Assembly: GCA_020721645.1 (NCBI GenBank)
Contig: DYMH01000029.1
Span: 1 to 32,285 of the forward strand
DNA from: Draconibacterium orientale
GTDB lineage: Bacteria > Bacteroidota > Bacteroidia > Bacteroidales > JAADGE01
Direction: 5' to 3'
DNA length: 32,285 nucleotides
Shown: positions 1 through 9,500 of the stretch, in pieces
Position numbering within the stretch: the stretch's first letter is position 1
Layout of the letters: every line of letters begins with the position of its first letter
The notes under the pieces: generated by a model
Seen by the model: the letters and a program-made list of their open reading frames with translations, nothing else
What the model was told of the DNA's origin: nothing
Databases searched by the model: none
Translations under genes and position numbers: made by a program

Positions 1-73
1 ATGCGGTTTGGGCATTTGCTCCTATGAGAGCAAGTCCTAATCCGAATGTAAAAATTAATCTTCGCATAAGCAT
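1..73 (-). CDS. Secreted protein, N-terminal fragment (runs off the left edge)
   Basis: On the minus strand an ATG at 73..71 opens a frame of 24 codons that stays open to the window edge. It reads MLMRRLIFTFGLGLALIGAN followed by AQTA: a basic start, a hydrophobic core and an A-N-A-Q end, which is a typical Bacteroidetes signal peptide cut before or at Q. A second ATG at 67..65 is an equally good start. Only the signal peptide is visible, so the mature function is unknown. The gene lies directly downstream of the AraC-type regulator on the same strand, with three 21-bp repeats between them, so it is probably that regulator's target. Confidence 0.7.
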   Translation of the reverse strand, partial: MLMRRLIFTFGLGLALIGANAQTA

Positions 74-111
74 TTGTATTTATTTGTTGACGTTAATTTA
101 TTGGTGCAAAT

Positions 112-128
112 AAAAGCATTATGCTTTT
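112..128. promoter_or_regulatory. 8-bp-arm palindrome upstream of the secreted-protein gene
   Basis: AAAAGCAT, one central T, then ATGCTTTT form a perfect inverted repeat. It lies about 40-55 bp upstream of the minus-strand start at 73, between the 21-bp tandem repeats and the gene. That position fits an operator or promoter-proximal site. The plus-strand T-run after it could also make it a weak terminator, but no plus-strand gene ends here. Confidence 0.35.
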
Positions 129-139
129 TTTTGACCTTA

Positions 140-202
140 TCAATACATACAAATACATTGTCAATACATACAAATTTATTGTCAAATCATACAAAAATGA
201 CA
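140..202 (-). repeat. Three tandem 21-bp direct repeats, candidate AraC-type operator
   Basis: Three adjoining 21-bp units occupy 140-160, 161-181 and 182-202. The first two differ at only two positions, and the third is more diverged. Read on the minus strand, the shared core is TTTGTATGTATTGACAAT. A 21-bp period is two DNA turns, so repeats face the same side of the helix, as AraC-family half-sites do. The array sits between the 7TM-AraC regulator gene and the secreted-protein gene, 67-130 bp upstream of the latter's start. The operator role is inferred. Confidence 0.6.
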
Positions 203-225
203 GATAAATTCAGTATTAAAATTTT

Positions 226-1365
226 CTATTGAAGAACAACAAATTTATGTTGCATTTTTTTTCGCCAAACCGAAGGCGATTCACCGGTGATGAGTTTAAA
301 CTGTCGACTAAAGTTTGAATGTTCGCTGAATCCGGTCATTTCTGCGATTCTGATTATAGAAAAATCGGGCTTTTCCAAAAAAAGTTTTTTTGCTTCTTCA
401 ACTCGTAAACGATTTATCCACGTATTAAAATTCACGTTTTCTTGGGAATTGATTATATTTGAAAGAGTTGTTCGCCCAACTTTAAGAAAATTTGCCATTT
501 CTTCGAGGGTAATTCCTTCTATCAAATAATATTGTTCGGAAAGGATTTTTGCTTTGTAGTTTCCCCAAACGGTATTAATTCTACTGTTTTCAGATTGAAT
601 TTTATTTTTTTGCTCTCCTAATTCTAAAACAGGTTCGATAATTAAATATAATTTGTTGTAATTAATATATTTAACAGCAAAAACAAAATAAAATACCGTT
701 ATAATCATCGGAAAGAGTATTTCAAACGTTTGTCGCGGAAATACTTGGAAACCCAACGCCAGCAATCCGATAAGCAGTGCTGAAAAGAATGCGTAAGTAA
801 GCCAATTTAATCGAAGTTGAGTTGTTTCGGAAAAATATTCGTTTAATTTTTCTTTAAATATCTTTCTTTCTTTCAAATAAAGGACAACGAAATAGACCAA
901 TTGTGCACAATAAAACAGAAAGAAAACAAATCGTAAAACAAAAGACGGCTTGCGAACGCACGTGTTGAGATTGGAAAAATTCTGAAATGTGCAATCTCCG
1001 AAAACCAGATATAAGATGAGATATGCAAACGGGAAAACAAAAACAGCAAATAAGTTATTTGTCAGTCTTTTTCGACCGACAAACTCGGGGTTTAAAAGTG
1101 TAATGAGAGTAAACGTGAATAAAAGTGCTTGCAGCGATGAAATTAACAAGTTTATAAAACTGAAATATTCCGGCACGCTTTTGTCGAGGTCATAAATTAA
1201 TAATACAAAATTAAGAAATGCAATAATTAAATATGCTGATGCAAGGAATTTAAGTGAGATTTTATAACTTTTCAGTCCTAAACTATTCGGGACAGGGAAA
1301 ACCAAGAATACCGTGCCCATTGATAATGTTACGATTATCAAAATCAGATTTACTAAAAAATACAT
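226..1365 (-). CDS. Membrane-anchored (7TM) AraC-family transcriptional regulator
   Basis: 379 residues. The first ~235 contain about seven hydrophobic segments (roughly 1-24, 36-60, 68-93, 103-125, 143-165, 187-210, 214-236), so the N-terminus is a membrane sensor module. A short linker leads to a C-terminal AraC/XylS double helix-turn-helix at about 275-379. Its first helix is around MANFLKVGRTTLSNIIN and its second follows RIAEMTGFSEHSNFSRQFK, ending in the typical GESPSVWRKK. This is a known Bacteroidetes layout in which a 7TM domain tethers an AraC DNA-binding domain to the membrane. The ligand is unknown. The gene is followed on the same strand by three 21-bp repeats and a secreted-protein gene. 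A palindrome overlaps its own promoter, which suggests autoregulation. Confidence 0.85.
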   Translation of the reverse strand: MYFLVNLILIIVTLSMGTVFLVFPVPNSLGLKSYKISLKFLASAYLIIAFLNFVLLIYDLDKSVPEYFSFINLLISSLQALLFTFTLITLLNPEFVGRKRLTNNLFAVFVFPFAYLILYLVFGDCTFQNFSNLNTCVRKPSFVLRFVFFLFYCAQLVYFVVLYLKERKIFKEKLNEYFSETTQLRLNWLTYAFFSALLIGLLALGFQVFPRQTFEILFPMIITVFYFVFAVKYINYNKLYLIIEPVLELGEQKNKIQSENSRINTVWGNYKAKILSEQYYLIEGITLEEMANFLKVGRTTLSNIINSQENVNFNTWINRLRVEEAKKLFLEKPDFSIIRIAEMTGFSEHSNFSRQFKLITGESPSVWRKKMQHKFVVLQ

Positions 1366-1394
1366 TCCGAAATTTCTTTAATATAACACAAATA

Positions 1395-1409
1395 ATATTT
1401 GCAAATATA
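1395..1409 (-). promoter_or_regulatory. Candidate araC-gene promoter with overlapping 14-bp palindrome
   Basis: ATATTTGCAAATAT at 1395-1408 is a perfect palindrome 30-44 bp upstream of the regulator's start. Its minus-strand reading TATATTTG (1409..1402) matches the Bacteroidetes -7 element TAnnTTTG. No clear -33 TTTG is seen. A palindrome over a -7 box would allow a bound regulator to block transcription. This is an inference from position. Confidence 0.4.
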
Positions 1410-1455
1410 GAATAAGTTGTAATTTTTCAGAGGAATTAATATTTTTATAATTTGT

Positions 1456-4400
1456 TTAAATTTTAGTCAAAATAGGAAATTCAACAAAAAATTCGGTTCC
1501 TTTTCCCACTTCCGACTCGAACCAAATTTCGCCGCCGGAATTGTTTACAATATTTTTTACAATTGCCAAGCCCATGCCCATACCTTTTGTTTTGGTGGTG
1601 AAACTGGGAATGAATAATTTTTCGCGACGGTCTTCGGGAATCCCACTTCCGTTATCCTTTACAGTAACTTTTACACGTGAGCCGTAAGCTGTTAATCCAA
1701 TTTCAATTTTTCCGTGAATGCCTTCGGGAACCGATTGTATTCCGTTTTTTACTAAATTAATAAACACCCGTGATATTTGTTCTTTATCGGCTATAATTTT
1801 TACGCTTTTAATTTGATTCAAGTTCAAAGAAATGTCGATATCTTTTGTATTTTCAAAAAGTTGTGCAATGGTAACTAATTTGGCAGCCAAATCTACTTCT
1901 TCGTCTTGTGCTTTGGGCATTTTGGCAAAAGCCGAAAACTCCGAAGCGATTGCTGATAATGTATCAATTTGTTCGATTAGAACGTTTGTTACTTTGGTCA
2001 TTCTCATATCGAAATCTTCTTTATTATCTTTCCAAGAGCGTTGTAAGAGCTGAACGCTTAATTTCATGGGTGTCAGCGGATTTTTTATTTCGTGGGCAAT
2101 TTGTTTTGCCATTTCGCGCCAAGCACTTTCGCGTTCGGTATCGGCAAGTTTACGCACGTTTTCCGACATTTCCTGCACCATTCGATTGTATTCTTTAATT
2201 AATCCACCAATTTCGTCTTTTTTATCGTATTGTATTTCTTGGTATAACTTTCCCAACTCCGTTTCCCTGAATTTATACTGCAACATTCTGAGTGGCTGTG
2301 TAATTCCCGAAGAAATTACAAAAGCAATAAAGATAACAATCAACAAGAGAACAACATACATATTTATTACGGTAACTAAAAGAGCCGAAATATCTTTTCT
2401 CAAATTTTCGGGATTTCCGAAGTAGGGTAAATTTATATATGCAATGATGTTGTTTTCACTGTTTTTCAACGGAATATAAACAGAAGAATACTTTAATTCG
2501 CCAATGGATTCGTTTTGTATGAACAATGTTTTTTTTCTGAAAACCAATTGCGTAAATGCCCGATTATTCATCTGCCGCCCAATTAAACCGCGAGTGAATA
2601 TCTCCGGACGTGAGGTTGCCAACAAAAATCCGCTTGGGTCATAGAGGTTGATATCAGAAAAAAAGACCTGCGATAATTTTATCATCAATTCATCGAGATG
2701 GTCGTATTTATTGCTCTTCCAATTTGGTTTTAATTCATTTTCATAGAATAATTTTTGTTCTGTTTCAACCAAAACCGACTGAATTTTATCGGTCATTTCT
2801 TTTTTTTGCACATCTTCGTGTCGTTTTATCGTATAATAAATTGTTACAGCACCAAAAAAAATAAATGTAAGCAACAAAATAAAAAGCATTCCGAAGCGAA
2901 TTTTATTGTTAAAATCCGGCACAAAATCAGTTTTTATCAATTTGACATCGAAGATAAAAATTGAAAACAACAAGAATATGTTTAAAAAAACGAATAAATA
3001 AGCAAACGATATCAACAAATCGATTGTGTGATGAGCAGGAATACTCAATACAATACAGTTTTGGCTGTCGGGGCGATAGACGGTATGTTCAAATTTTTCG
3101 TACGTGATGTTGCTAAATTCCTGTTTATCTGTTTGAAAGGAGGCATCACCCAAATCGTATGGAAAAATCCCCGAATGTGTTATCAATTTTCCATCGCGAT
3201 ATTTGGCAAAGGAATATTTTGTAAAAATTCTATTTTTTACGGTATTTTCGTCCAAAAGCAATTCAGGATAGCCTAATTCTTTGGAAATCAGCTTAGAAGA
3301 TAATTTAACATACAGACTGATTTTTCGTTCATCAACTTCTTTTGGAATGTTCAAAAAGCCAAAGTAGGTAATGGTTCCGTTGTGATTGTCTAAAAAATTA
3401 TAGTTGCAATTTTTAATTTTTTTTGAATTTTTAAGAATCTTCGTGTTAAAATAATTTTCGCAATTATCTGCTTGATTTTCGGAAGGAAAATTAGGATTAT
3501 TGCCGCAAACCGTAATTTCAAAATCAAATTTTTTCCAAAAACCTACAAAATATTTTTGATTTAGATGACTGTATATCAAGCTATCTTGATTATCCACCGG
3601 ATTTATTAAATAATGAAGCAGAACATCATCATTTTTCATGGCTTTTTCAATATCCGGAATCAATAATTCAGCCACATCGTCTCGTTCGTCGATTAATTGT
3701 GTTACCAAATTTGCACGAACATCTTTTTCTTTTTGTGTTGATACGTTTGTTACAAAAATAACGGTGTAAATTGATGCTAAAAAGATTAAAATTACAAAGA
3801 CAAAATATCTATATTTTTTACCAAAAAAGCGAATGTAGATAATGACAGAACTTGCCGGTAAAATAAATAAATACGTGCTTATTTCATTTATTTTCAGGAA
3901 AATAACAGCAACAATAGCCACAACTACGAAAACTGAGAAAAAAATGAGAATCATCTCAACAAATTTTACAACGGAAACAAATCGTTGTAATAGATTGTCG
4001 GCTACGTAAACATAAGAAACAATGAGCAATGTTATAATTAGATAAGCCGTCAAACTGTAAACATCCAGCTGAGGTAAATTATATATTTCAAGAGAAATAT
4101 TTGAATTGATAATCAGGCTATTGAAGAGATTTCTGATAAATAAAAAATAGGAAATCAGAAGTGAACTTACCAAAATACTTAAAATATATGGCAGAAATTT
4201 GATTTTTTTTGCCCATTCCGTCATTCTGTCGAAATCGAAAATTTTGAAAACAGAGACCACAAAAAACAATATGAGCATGGCATTGAGCAAAAAATCGCCG
4301 AGCAGCGGAAATAAAGCATTTCCTGCGTATATTTCGGGTTCAAAAAAGCTGAGCGAATACAAAAAAACCGGAAATTTGAATTTCAACATCAGAAATCGTA

Positions 4401-5211
4401 TGCCTAAAACTGTGAAAAGGAGTGCAAAACTGTAAAGTTTTCCATTTTTAAGAGTTGGCATCAATTCTATTAACTGATTGAAATACAATAATAAAAAAGC
4501 GATACTTAGAAAAAATAAAATGCTCGTAAAACCGGTTTCATCTCGTTTGAGCGAAATTCTATTAAACGGCACTATCGAGAAAACATAGACATCGTTTTTG
4601 TTGCGAATATTTTGCCCGTGTGCCAGCGGGACAGTCGATAAACGAACACTCGAAGGTAAATTCAATTCCTGACGAAAGGAATTTTTCAAATATTTATTTT
4701 CAAAAGAAAAATTGTTTTTCAATCGAATCAGCCCAATATAAGAGAGGTTTCCGATATTCTTGATGCGAAGCTCATACCAACCGTTGTTTGATTCAATAAC
4801 TCCCTCTTTCATAAAATTAGATTCTTTCAACGATTTGGGAGCATTTACCGAATTATCGGTCCAAAATCGAAGAGAATCGTCTTGATAAATAAAAATAAGT
4901 ATCCCTTTGTCGGATAATTCGCTGAAATCCTTGTCGATAAGAAATGTAGAGATGCTGTCAGAAAATGTTTCGGATTGGCTTTTGGCTTGATTTTCAATCT
5001 CAATCACTGCCGCATCGAAGCGATTTTCGAGCGAATGGAGGGTTTTTTCGATTTTTACGGAATTAATTTTATAGTCTTCCGGATACAGCAAACGCCTTTC
5101 CTTAGCCAAAGCAAGCGAAAAAAAAACAATAAATAACAGCAGAAACTTTAACTGTAAAAGTTGGGGCAACAAGGAATTTTTCGTCTTTTTAAAATCAATA
5201 AAATTATTCAT
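1456..5211 (-). CDS. Large multi-TM sensor histidine kinase (NtrY-like)
   Basis: 1251 residues, far longer than most sensor kinases. In order: an N-terminal membrane or signal segment (~13-35), an extracytoplasmic region (~36-225), a block of about eight membrane spans (~230-500), a second extracytoplasmic region, two more spans near 770-850, a sensory loop, a final span, a HAMP-type linker, then the kinase core. The phospho-acceptor is H1040 in AHEIKNPLTP. The N box is NLVKNGIQSV, and the G boxes are DNGSGIP and GMGMGLAIVKNIV, so the catalytic core looks intact. The HEIKNPLTP box and overall layout resemble NtrY-type kinases. The start codon overlaps the rlmH stop by 8 bp, which implies one transcript and translational coupling. 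No response regulator lies in the window. The signal sensed is unknown. Confidence 0.88.
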   Translation of the reverse strand: MNNFIDFKKTKNSLLPQLLQLKFLLLFIVFFSLALAKERRLLYPEDYKINSVKIEKTLHSLENRFDAAVIEIENQAKSQSETFSDSISTFLIDKDFSELSDKGILIFIYQDDSLRFWTDNSVNAPKSLKESNFMKEGVIESNNGWYELRIKNIGNLSYIGLIRLKNNFSFENKYLKNSFRQELNLPSSVRLSTVPLAHGQNIRNKNDVYVFSIVPFNRISLKRDETGFTSILFFLSIAFLLLYFNQLIELMPTLKNGKLYSFALLFTVLGIRFLMLKFKFPVFLYSLSFFEPEIYAGNALFPLLGDFLLNAMLILFFVVSVFKIFDFDRMTEWAKKIKFLPYILSILVSSLLISYFLFIRNLFNSLIINSNISLEIYNLPQLDVYSLTAYLIITLLIVSYVYVADNLLQRFVSVVKFVEMILIFFSVFVVVAIVAVIFLKINEISTYLFILPASSVIIYIRFFGKKYRYFVFVILIFLASIYTVIFVTNVSTQKEKDVRANLVTQLIDERDDVAELLIPDIEKAMKNDDVLLHYLINPVDNQDSLIYSHLNQKYFVGFWKKFDFEITVCGNNPNFPSENQADNCENYFNTKILKNSKKIKNCNYNFLDNHNGTITYFGFLNIPKEVDERKISLYVKLSSKLISKELGYPELLLDENTVKNRIFTKYSFAKYRDGKLITHSGIFPYDLGDASFQTDKQEFSNITYEKFEHTVYRPDSQNCIVLSIPAHHTIDLLISFAYLFVFLNIFLLFSIFIFDVKLIKTDFVPDFNNKIRFGMLFILLLTFIFFGAVTIYYTIKRHEDVQKKEMTDKIQSVLVETEQKLFYENELKPNWKSNKYDHLDELMIKLSQVFFSDINLYDPSGFLLATSRPEIFTRGLIGRQMNNRAFTQLVFRKKTLFIQNESIGELKYSSVYIPLKNSENNIIAYINLPYFGNPENLRKDISALLVTVINMYVVLLLIVIFIAFVISSGITQPLRMLQYKFRETELGKLYQEIQYDKKDEIGGLIKEYNRMVQEMSENVRKLADTERESAWREMAKQIAHEIKNPLTPMKLSVQLLQRSWKDNKEDFDMRMTKVTNVLIEQIDTLSAIASEFSAFAKMPKAQDEEVDLAAKLVTIAQLFENTKDIDISLNLNQIKSVKIIADKEQISRVFINLVKNGIQSVPEGIHGKIEIGLTAYGSRVKVTVKDNGSGIPEDRREKLFIPSFTTKTKGMGMGLAIVKNIVNNSGGEIWFESEVGKGTEFFVEFPILTKI

Positions 5212-5677
5212 GGTGATAAGGCTCTCCGTTAATAATAGTAAATGCTCGGTACAGTTGTTCCATGAACAAAAGCCTGACTGTTTGATGCGAAAACGTCATT
5301 TTTGAAATCGAAATTTTGTCAGCAGCACGCTCGTAAACAGAATCGCCAAAACCATAAGCACCGCCGACAAGAAAAACCAATTCTTTGACAGATGTAATCC
5401 ATTGATTTTCTACATATTTAGAAAATTCGACTGAACTTAATATTTTGCCTCGTTCGTCGAGCAAAATAAGTTTGTCGGTTTTCGACAGTTTGGCAATAAC
5501 CGCTTCGGCTTCTCTTGCTTTTTGTTCGGAAACCGACAAATTTTTGGTATTTTTCAGTTCGGGAATCACAAGCACTTCAAAATCTATATATTTCTTAACT
5601 CGCCCTGCATAAAGCAGTATGCCTTCATCAATGAATTTTTGCGTTGTTTTTCCTATCAATATCAATTTTATTTTCAA
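5204..5677 (-). CDS. rlmH: 23S rRNA (pseudouridine1915-N3)-methyltransferase RlmH
   Basis: 157 residues, the usual length of the SPOUT-fold RlmH family. RlmH uses S-adenosylmethionine to methylate pseudouridine 1915 in helix 69 of 23S rRNA on the assembled 70S ribosome. Family marks are the start MKIKLILIGKT, the SAM-binding LVFLVGGAYGFG, and the C-terminal trefoil-knot signature ISKMTFSHQTVRLLFMEQLY followed by RA and NGEPYHHE at the extreme end. The stop overlaps the start of the histidine kinase gene by 8 bp. A good promoter match lies about 95-120 bp upstream. Confidence 0.96.
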   Translation of the reverse strand: MKIKLILIGKTTQKFIDEGILLYAGRVKKYIDFEVLVIPELKNTKNLSVSEQKAREAEAVIAKLSKTDKLILLDERGKILSSVEFSKYVENQWITSVKELVFLVGGAYGFGDSVYERAADKISISKMTFSHQTVRLLFMEQLYRAFTIINGEPYHHE

Positions 5678-5769
5678 AACTCAGTTATTTCGGAAACGTT
5701 TGAATATGCGATTATTTTATATGCCCCTCAACAAATTGTGGTAACATATATCATGTACAAAGTTAATGT

Positions 5770-5799
5770 CAAAGATACTTTTAAAAAAGTATTTTCAAA
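5770..5799 (-). promoter_or_regulatory. Bacteroidetes-type promoter for rlmH and the kinase
   Basis: On the minus strand TTTG (5799..5796) is followed after 18 bp by TATCTTTG (5777..5770), close to the Bacteroidetes consensus. A second -7-like match, TAACTTTG, lies at 5765..5758 without a clear upstream box. The site is about 95 bp upstream of the rlmH start. Confidence 0.55.
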
Positions 5800-5910
5800 A
5801 CACAATTAACGGTTATTTTTTTGATTTATTCTTGTTCCGAAGTAACCAAACCTTCGAAAATGGATTCCGGTTTAATTTTTGTGTGTTAAAATAGATTTTG
5901 CACTTTTTTA

Positions 5911-6309
5911 ATGAAAAAAATATTAATATATCTGTTTCTTACAATCACAGTAGCGTTTAACGATTTCATGAAAGCCGCCCACGCCGATGGTATTCCTACG
6001 TACATACAAAATGCTGTAAAACAAGGTAATGCCTCTGAATTGTCGCGATATTTTAACAATATTATCGAACTTACAATTTTGGACAACAGCAACGTTTACA
6101 GCAAAATCCAAGCGTCTCGCATTTTGTCAAACTTCTTTTTGAGCAACCCTCCTCGGGATTTTGTAATTTTGAGCCAACGCGAAAGTCGAAATTCGCTAAT
6201 CATTATCGGGAAAATGACAACCGAAAAATCAAATTTTCGTATTTCTTATGTTTTATCCGAAATAGGCGGTGAAACTTTGATAAACAAATTTCAAATTGAA
6301 AAGATTTGA
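5911..6309 (+). CDS. Secreted DUF4783 family protein
   Basis: 132 residues with an N-terminal signal-type hydrophobic stretch (~1-25). The body fits DUF4783, a small Bacteroidetes-specific family: an N-terminal IQNAVKQGNASELSRYF helix, then a central YSKIQASRILSNFFLSNPP, then a strand-rich C-terminal half with IIIGKM. The fold resembles NTF2/SnoaL-like small proteins, but no active site can be named. The family's function is unknown. It is divergent from rlmH. I recall DUF4783 genes near rlmH and nadC in other Bacteroidetes, but no nadC follows here. Confidence 0.8.
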   Translation: MKKILIYLFLTITVAFNDFMKAAHADGIPTYIQNAVKQGNASELSRYFNNIIELTILDNSNVYSKIQASRILSNFFLSNPPRDFVILSQRESRNSLIIIGKMTTEKSNFRISYVLSEIGGETLINKFQIEKI

Positions 6310-6491
6310 AATTTCCCATCTTTATGAAAACAAAAATATCTAATTTTGAAAAATAAAGTAGGAAAATTTGAAAATTCTGAAAAAAAACAGCATCTTAGGG
6401 TTTTAATGATTTTTAGCTTTCGATAATATTTTGTATTATTGCCTAAAATCAATGAATTTCATAGATCTTTTTAATGCTTATTAAAAACCCC

Positions 6492-6514
6492 AATTGAGTA
6501 TATTTTTCTCAATT
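6492..6514. promoter_or_regulatory. Inverted repeat upstream of the helicase gene
   Basis: AATTGAG (6492-6498) and CTCAATT (6508-6514) form a 7-bp inverted repeat with a 9-bp AT spacer, 34-56 bp upstream of the helicase start. It could be an operator or an mRNA leader hairpin. The rest of the 238-bp gap after the DUF4783 gene shows no gene and no convincing promoter. Confidence 0.3.
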
Positions 6515-6547
6515 TGAAGTACATCGACAATACCCCAAAGTCTAAAC

Positions 6548-9500
6548 ATGAACCGGACAGCAGCAGCAGGTTACCTTATCGAAACCATTAAAAGCCTTTT
6601 TACGAAAAAACAAATCGATGAAAAACTGGCATATTTGTGGGCAAACCTTTCCTATTTCGATATTTACACCCAAGAATCTTTCGTATATAAAAATCCGGAC
6701 CCGGCAAGTGCAGTGATATACAATATGATAACTCGCGGCTTGCCGGTATCACTGAGTGTTTTTGGCGAAGAATTTTTCTCGAACACTTTTCAAGCAACCG
6801 AAAAACAAATTGATACACAAGGTACAATAGAATGGAAATTTACAAATAATCAAGTATCAGATACAATATTTAGGGCGTTACATATCATTTCACCGGATAA
6901 AAACGATTCTCAATTTGTTTTCAAAGCCACAGCACGAGACCTTTTCAATAAAGATATTATTGAAAAAATTTTTATCAACAAGCTTGGAAAACATTTTCTT
7001 CAATCAATACAACAAAATGTAAATTATAAAGAATTAGCCGAATTGGATTTTGAGTTTTTACAAAATACCAATTCAACACTTTTAAGTGAATTTTCTGAAA
7101 AAACAATAGATTTTCTTATCAATTTTCCATACCCCTACAACGGTTTCAAGGGTATTATCGTTGAAAGCAACCCCGAGGCGGGAGAATCGGGAACCGACTA
7201 TATTGCACTGAATAAAAAGAAATTACTTGCCGAATCGCTCAAATACGATTTTGTTTACATCAAAAAGGGAAAAATAGAAGATGCCGCCAAACAATTTCAA
7301 AAATATACCTATATCGAACCGTTTGAAATATTGAAAAAAAATTTTCAAACACCACTTTATCAACGTGAAACCGGACGCGATGCAATGCAAATGGCACTCA
7401 GTCCGTTTGGCATGGCACGAATACAGGCAACACTTTTGAAATTGATATTGAGCAAAAAACTCGATTTGAATGCCGAAAAATGGTCGATAGCAGTTATCGA
7501 ACGCGACATTCCCGCAGCTTTTGCAGCTATTGAAGACTTAAAAAAATATTACGAAAATCTCTACACACTGCGCGAAGGCGAATATAAATTCCCAAAAATA
7601 AACTTTACTCTATACACATCAAGCGATTTTGCTGAATCAAAACTCAATAAAACTTTCAAAGGAAAAATTTACACTATTTCAGATTTTCACAGCACCAGAG
7701 AATTTGATGTACTTCTCGATTTTTCGATGCTCAGCCGTTTTTTTAATGATGACGAAAAAATTCCGAATGCTGCAAAAAATTATCTTGCAATTCGTTCATC
7801 TTCCTCGGCAAATACACAACACAGCTTTGTATTTTCAAGCCCGATAAAGTATCAAACACTCGAAACAAACAGTAAAGCTCAAATAGCCGCCGAATATTTT
7901 CTTCAAAGCATTTTCAGGAAAGAGCATTTTTTTGAAGAACAGATTTCAGCCCTGAACTTAATTCTTAATTGCAAAAGTACAATAATTATTACCCCACCAA
8001 ACACCGGAAAATCCATGATGTGGCAGTTTTCGGCGATGCTTCAAGCCGGATTGACAATTGCTGTACAATCTACGCAATCATTAATGTATGAGCAATTTAT
8101 CAAACTTAAAAAACATCTTCCCGACAGTTGTTTTTATCTGAATAACTCGAAACTTAAAATTAATAGAAAACAAGAAGTTATCCGCCGAATAAGTAACAAA
8201 CAAGCACTTATATTACTTGCAACTCCCGAAATATTTGCAGAATCATCGTTTCGGTCATTCATATCCGAATTAAAAAATAAATCAACAATTTTTGCAGGCT
8301 TGGTTTTAGACGAAGCTCACTGTTTGTCGGAATGGTCGCACGATTTCAGAGTTCTGTATGCCAATTTGGCAACAAATTTTTATCAACAAATACAAGGTGT
8401 CGAAAAAACAGAAATTCCGGTTTACGCATTTTCATCTGGTGCATCGTATGATGTTCGGAAAGATATTGGCGAAAAATTTAAAATAGAAGCAGATTCTGTA
8501 TATATCAGCGATAAAATAAAATTAAATCATCATCTAAAAATCCAAATTGCAAATGAAGGTCCCAGAACACGCGATATTGATTTAGCTCTAAAAATAAGCC
8601 TTCAAAACAAACTCAAAGAACTGTCGGAACTTCTGAAAACACTCACGGCATCGCAAGATAAAACAATAATCTTCACTAATAATTCTTCGGATTTTGCAAA
8701 AGTTTTCGAGATTTGTAAATCGCAACAGCCCAATACCTTACCGGCTCAATATTCGAGCTGCCGGCAAAACGAAATGAATCCAATTTCGGGAGTGGATTTT
8801 GACAGAATGCAACAGAATTATCTCGATTTTAACTTAGGCAACAAACAAATATTGATTTGCGATGAATCGACAAGCATTGGATTAGATTTTGAAGCTGTGC
8901 GAAACATCGTTTTTTTTAATTTGCCCTACTCAATCGAAAATTTCATACAAATTTCGGGCAGAGCCGGTCGAGGGACAAGCGATGCTTATATTTATTTGAT
9001 ATTCGATAAAACAGCTCTGAGTTTTAACGAAAATATCGAAATACAAAAATCACAAGGTGAAACTGAAACCATAGAACAAGCAAGCGATACAATACCTGAT
9101 GCCGTAGTTACAAGAAAAAAAATCAAACAAAAATATCCCGGACAAAAAAAAGAACTTATCCTTTTCGATGAGTTGATGACACAAATCAACAATCCGGATT
9201 TCAGCCCTAATCAACTGATTGTAAATAAAATAAACGAAACATTCGGCGAAAAAATCAGTTTAATTTCTCAACCAACACACAATCCGTATCAGATAGCGAT
9301 TCTGAAAAAAGATAAAACATTTGGGCATATTGATTTTAAGACCGATACAATAAATTTCGAACATTCGGTTTTCGATAAACACCTGTCATATTTAATTCTT
9401 AATACAGTTAAATCCGAGATATTAAATCTGCTACCCGAAAAAGATTCTATTTTTAACAAACTCGACAAGCCGATAAATAATATTGATAATGAAGGCATTG

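Noticed and set aside
140-202. CRISPR-like array
   Set aside because: The 21-bp units adjoin with no spacers and there are no cas genes. A direct-repeat operator fits better.
2066-2425. Plus-strand open frames inside the histidine kinase gene
   Set aside because: They are shadows of the minus-strand kinase, whose motifs are clear throughout.
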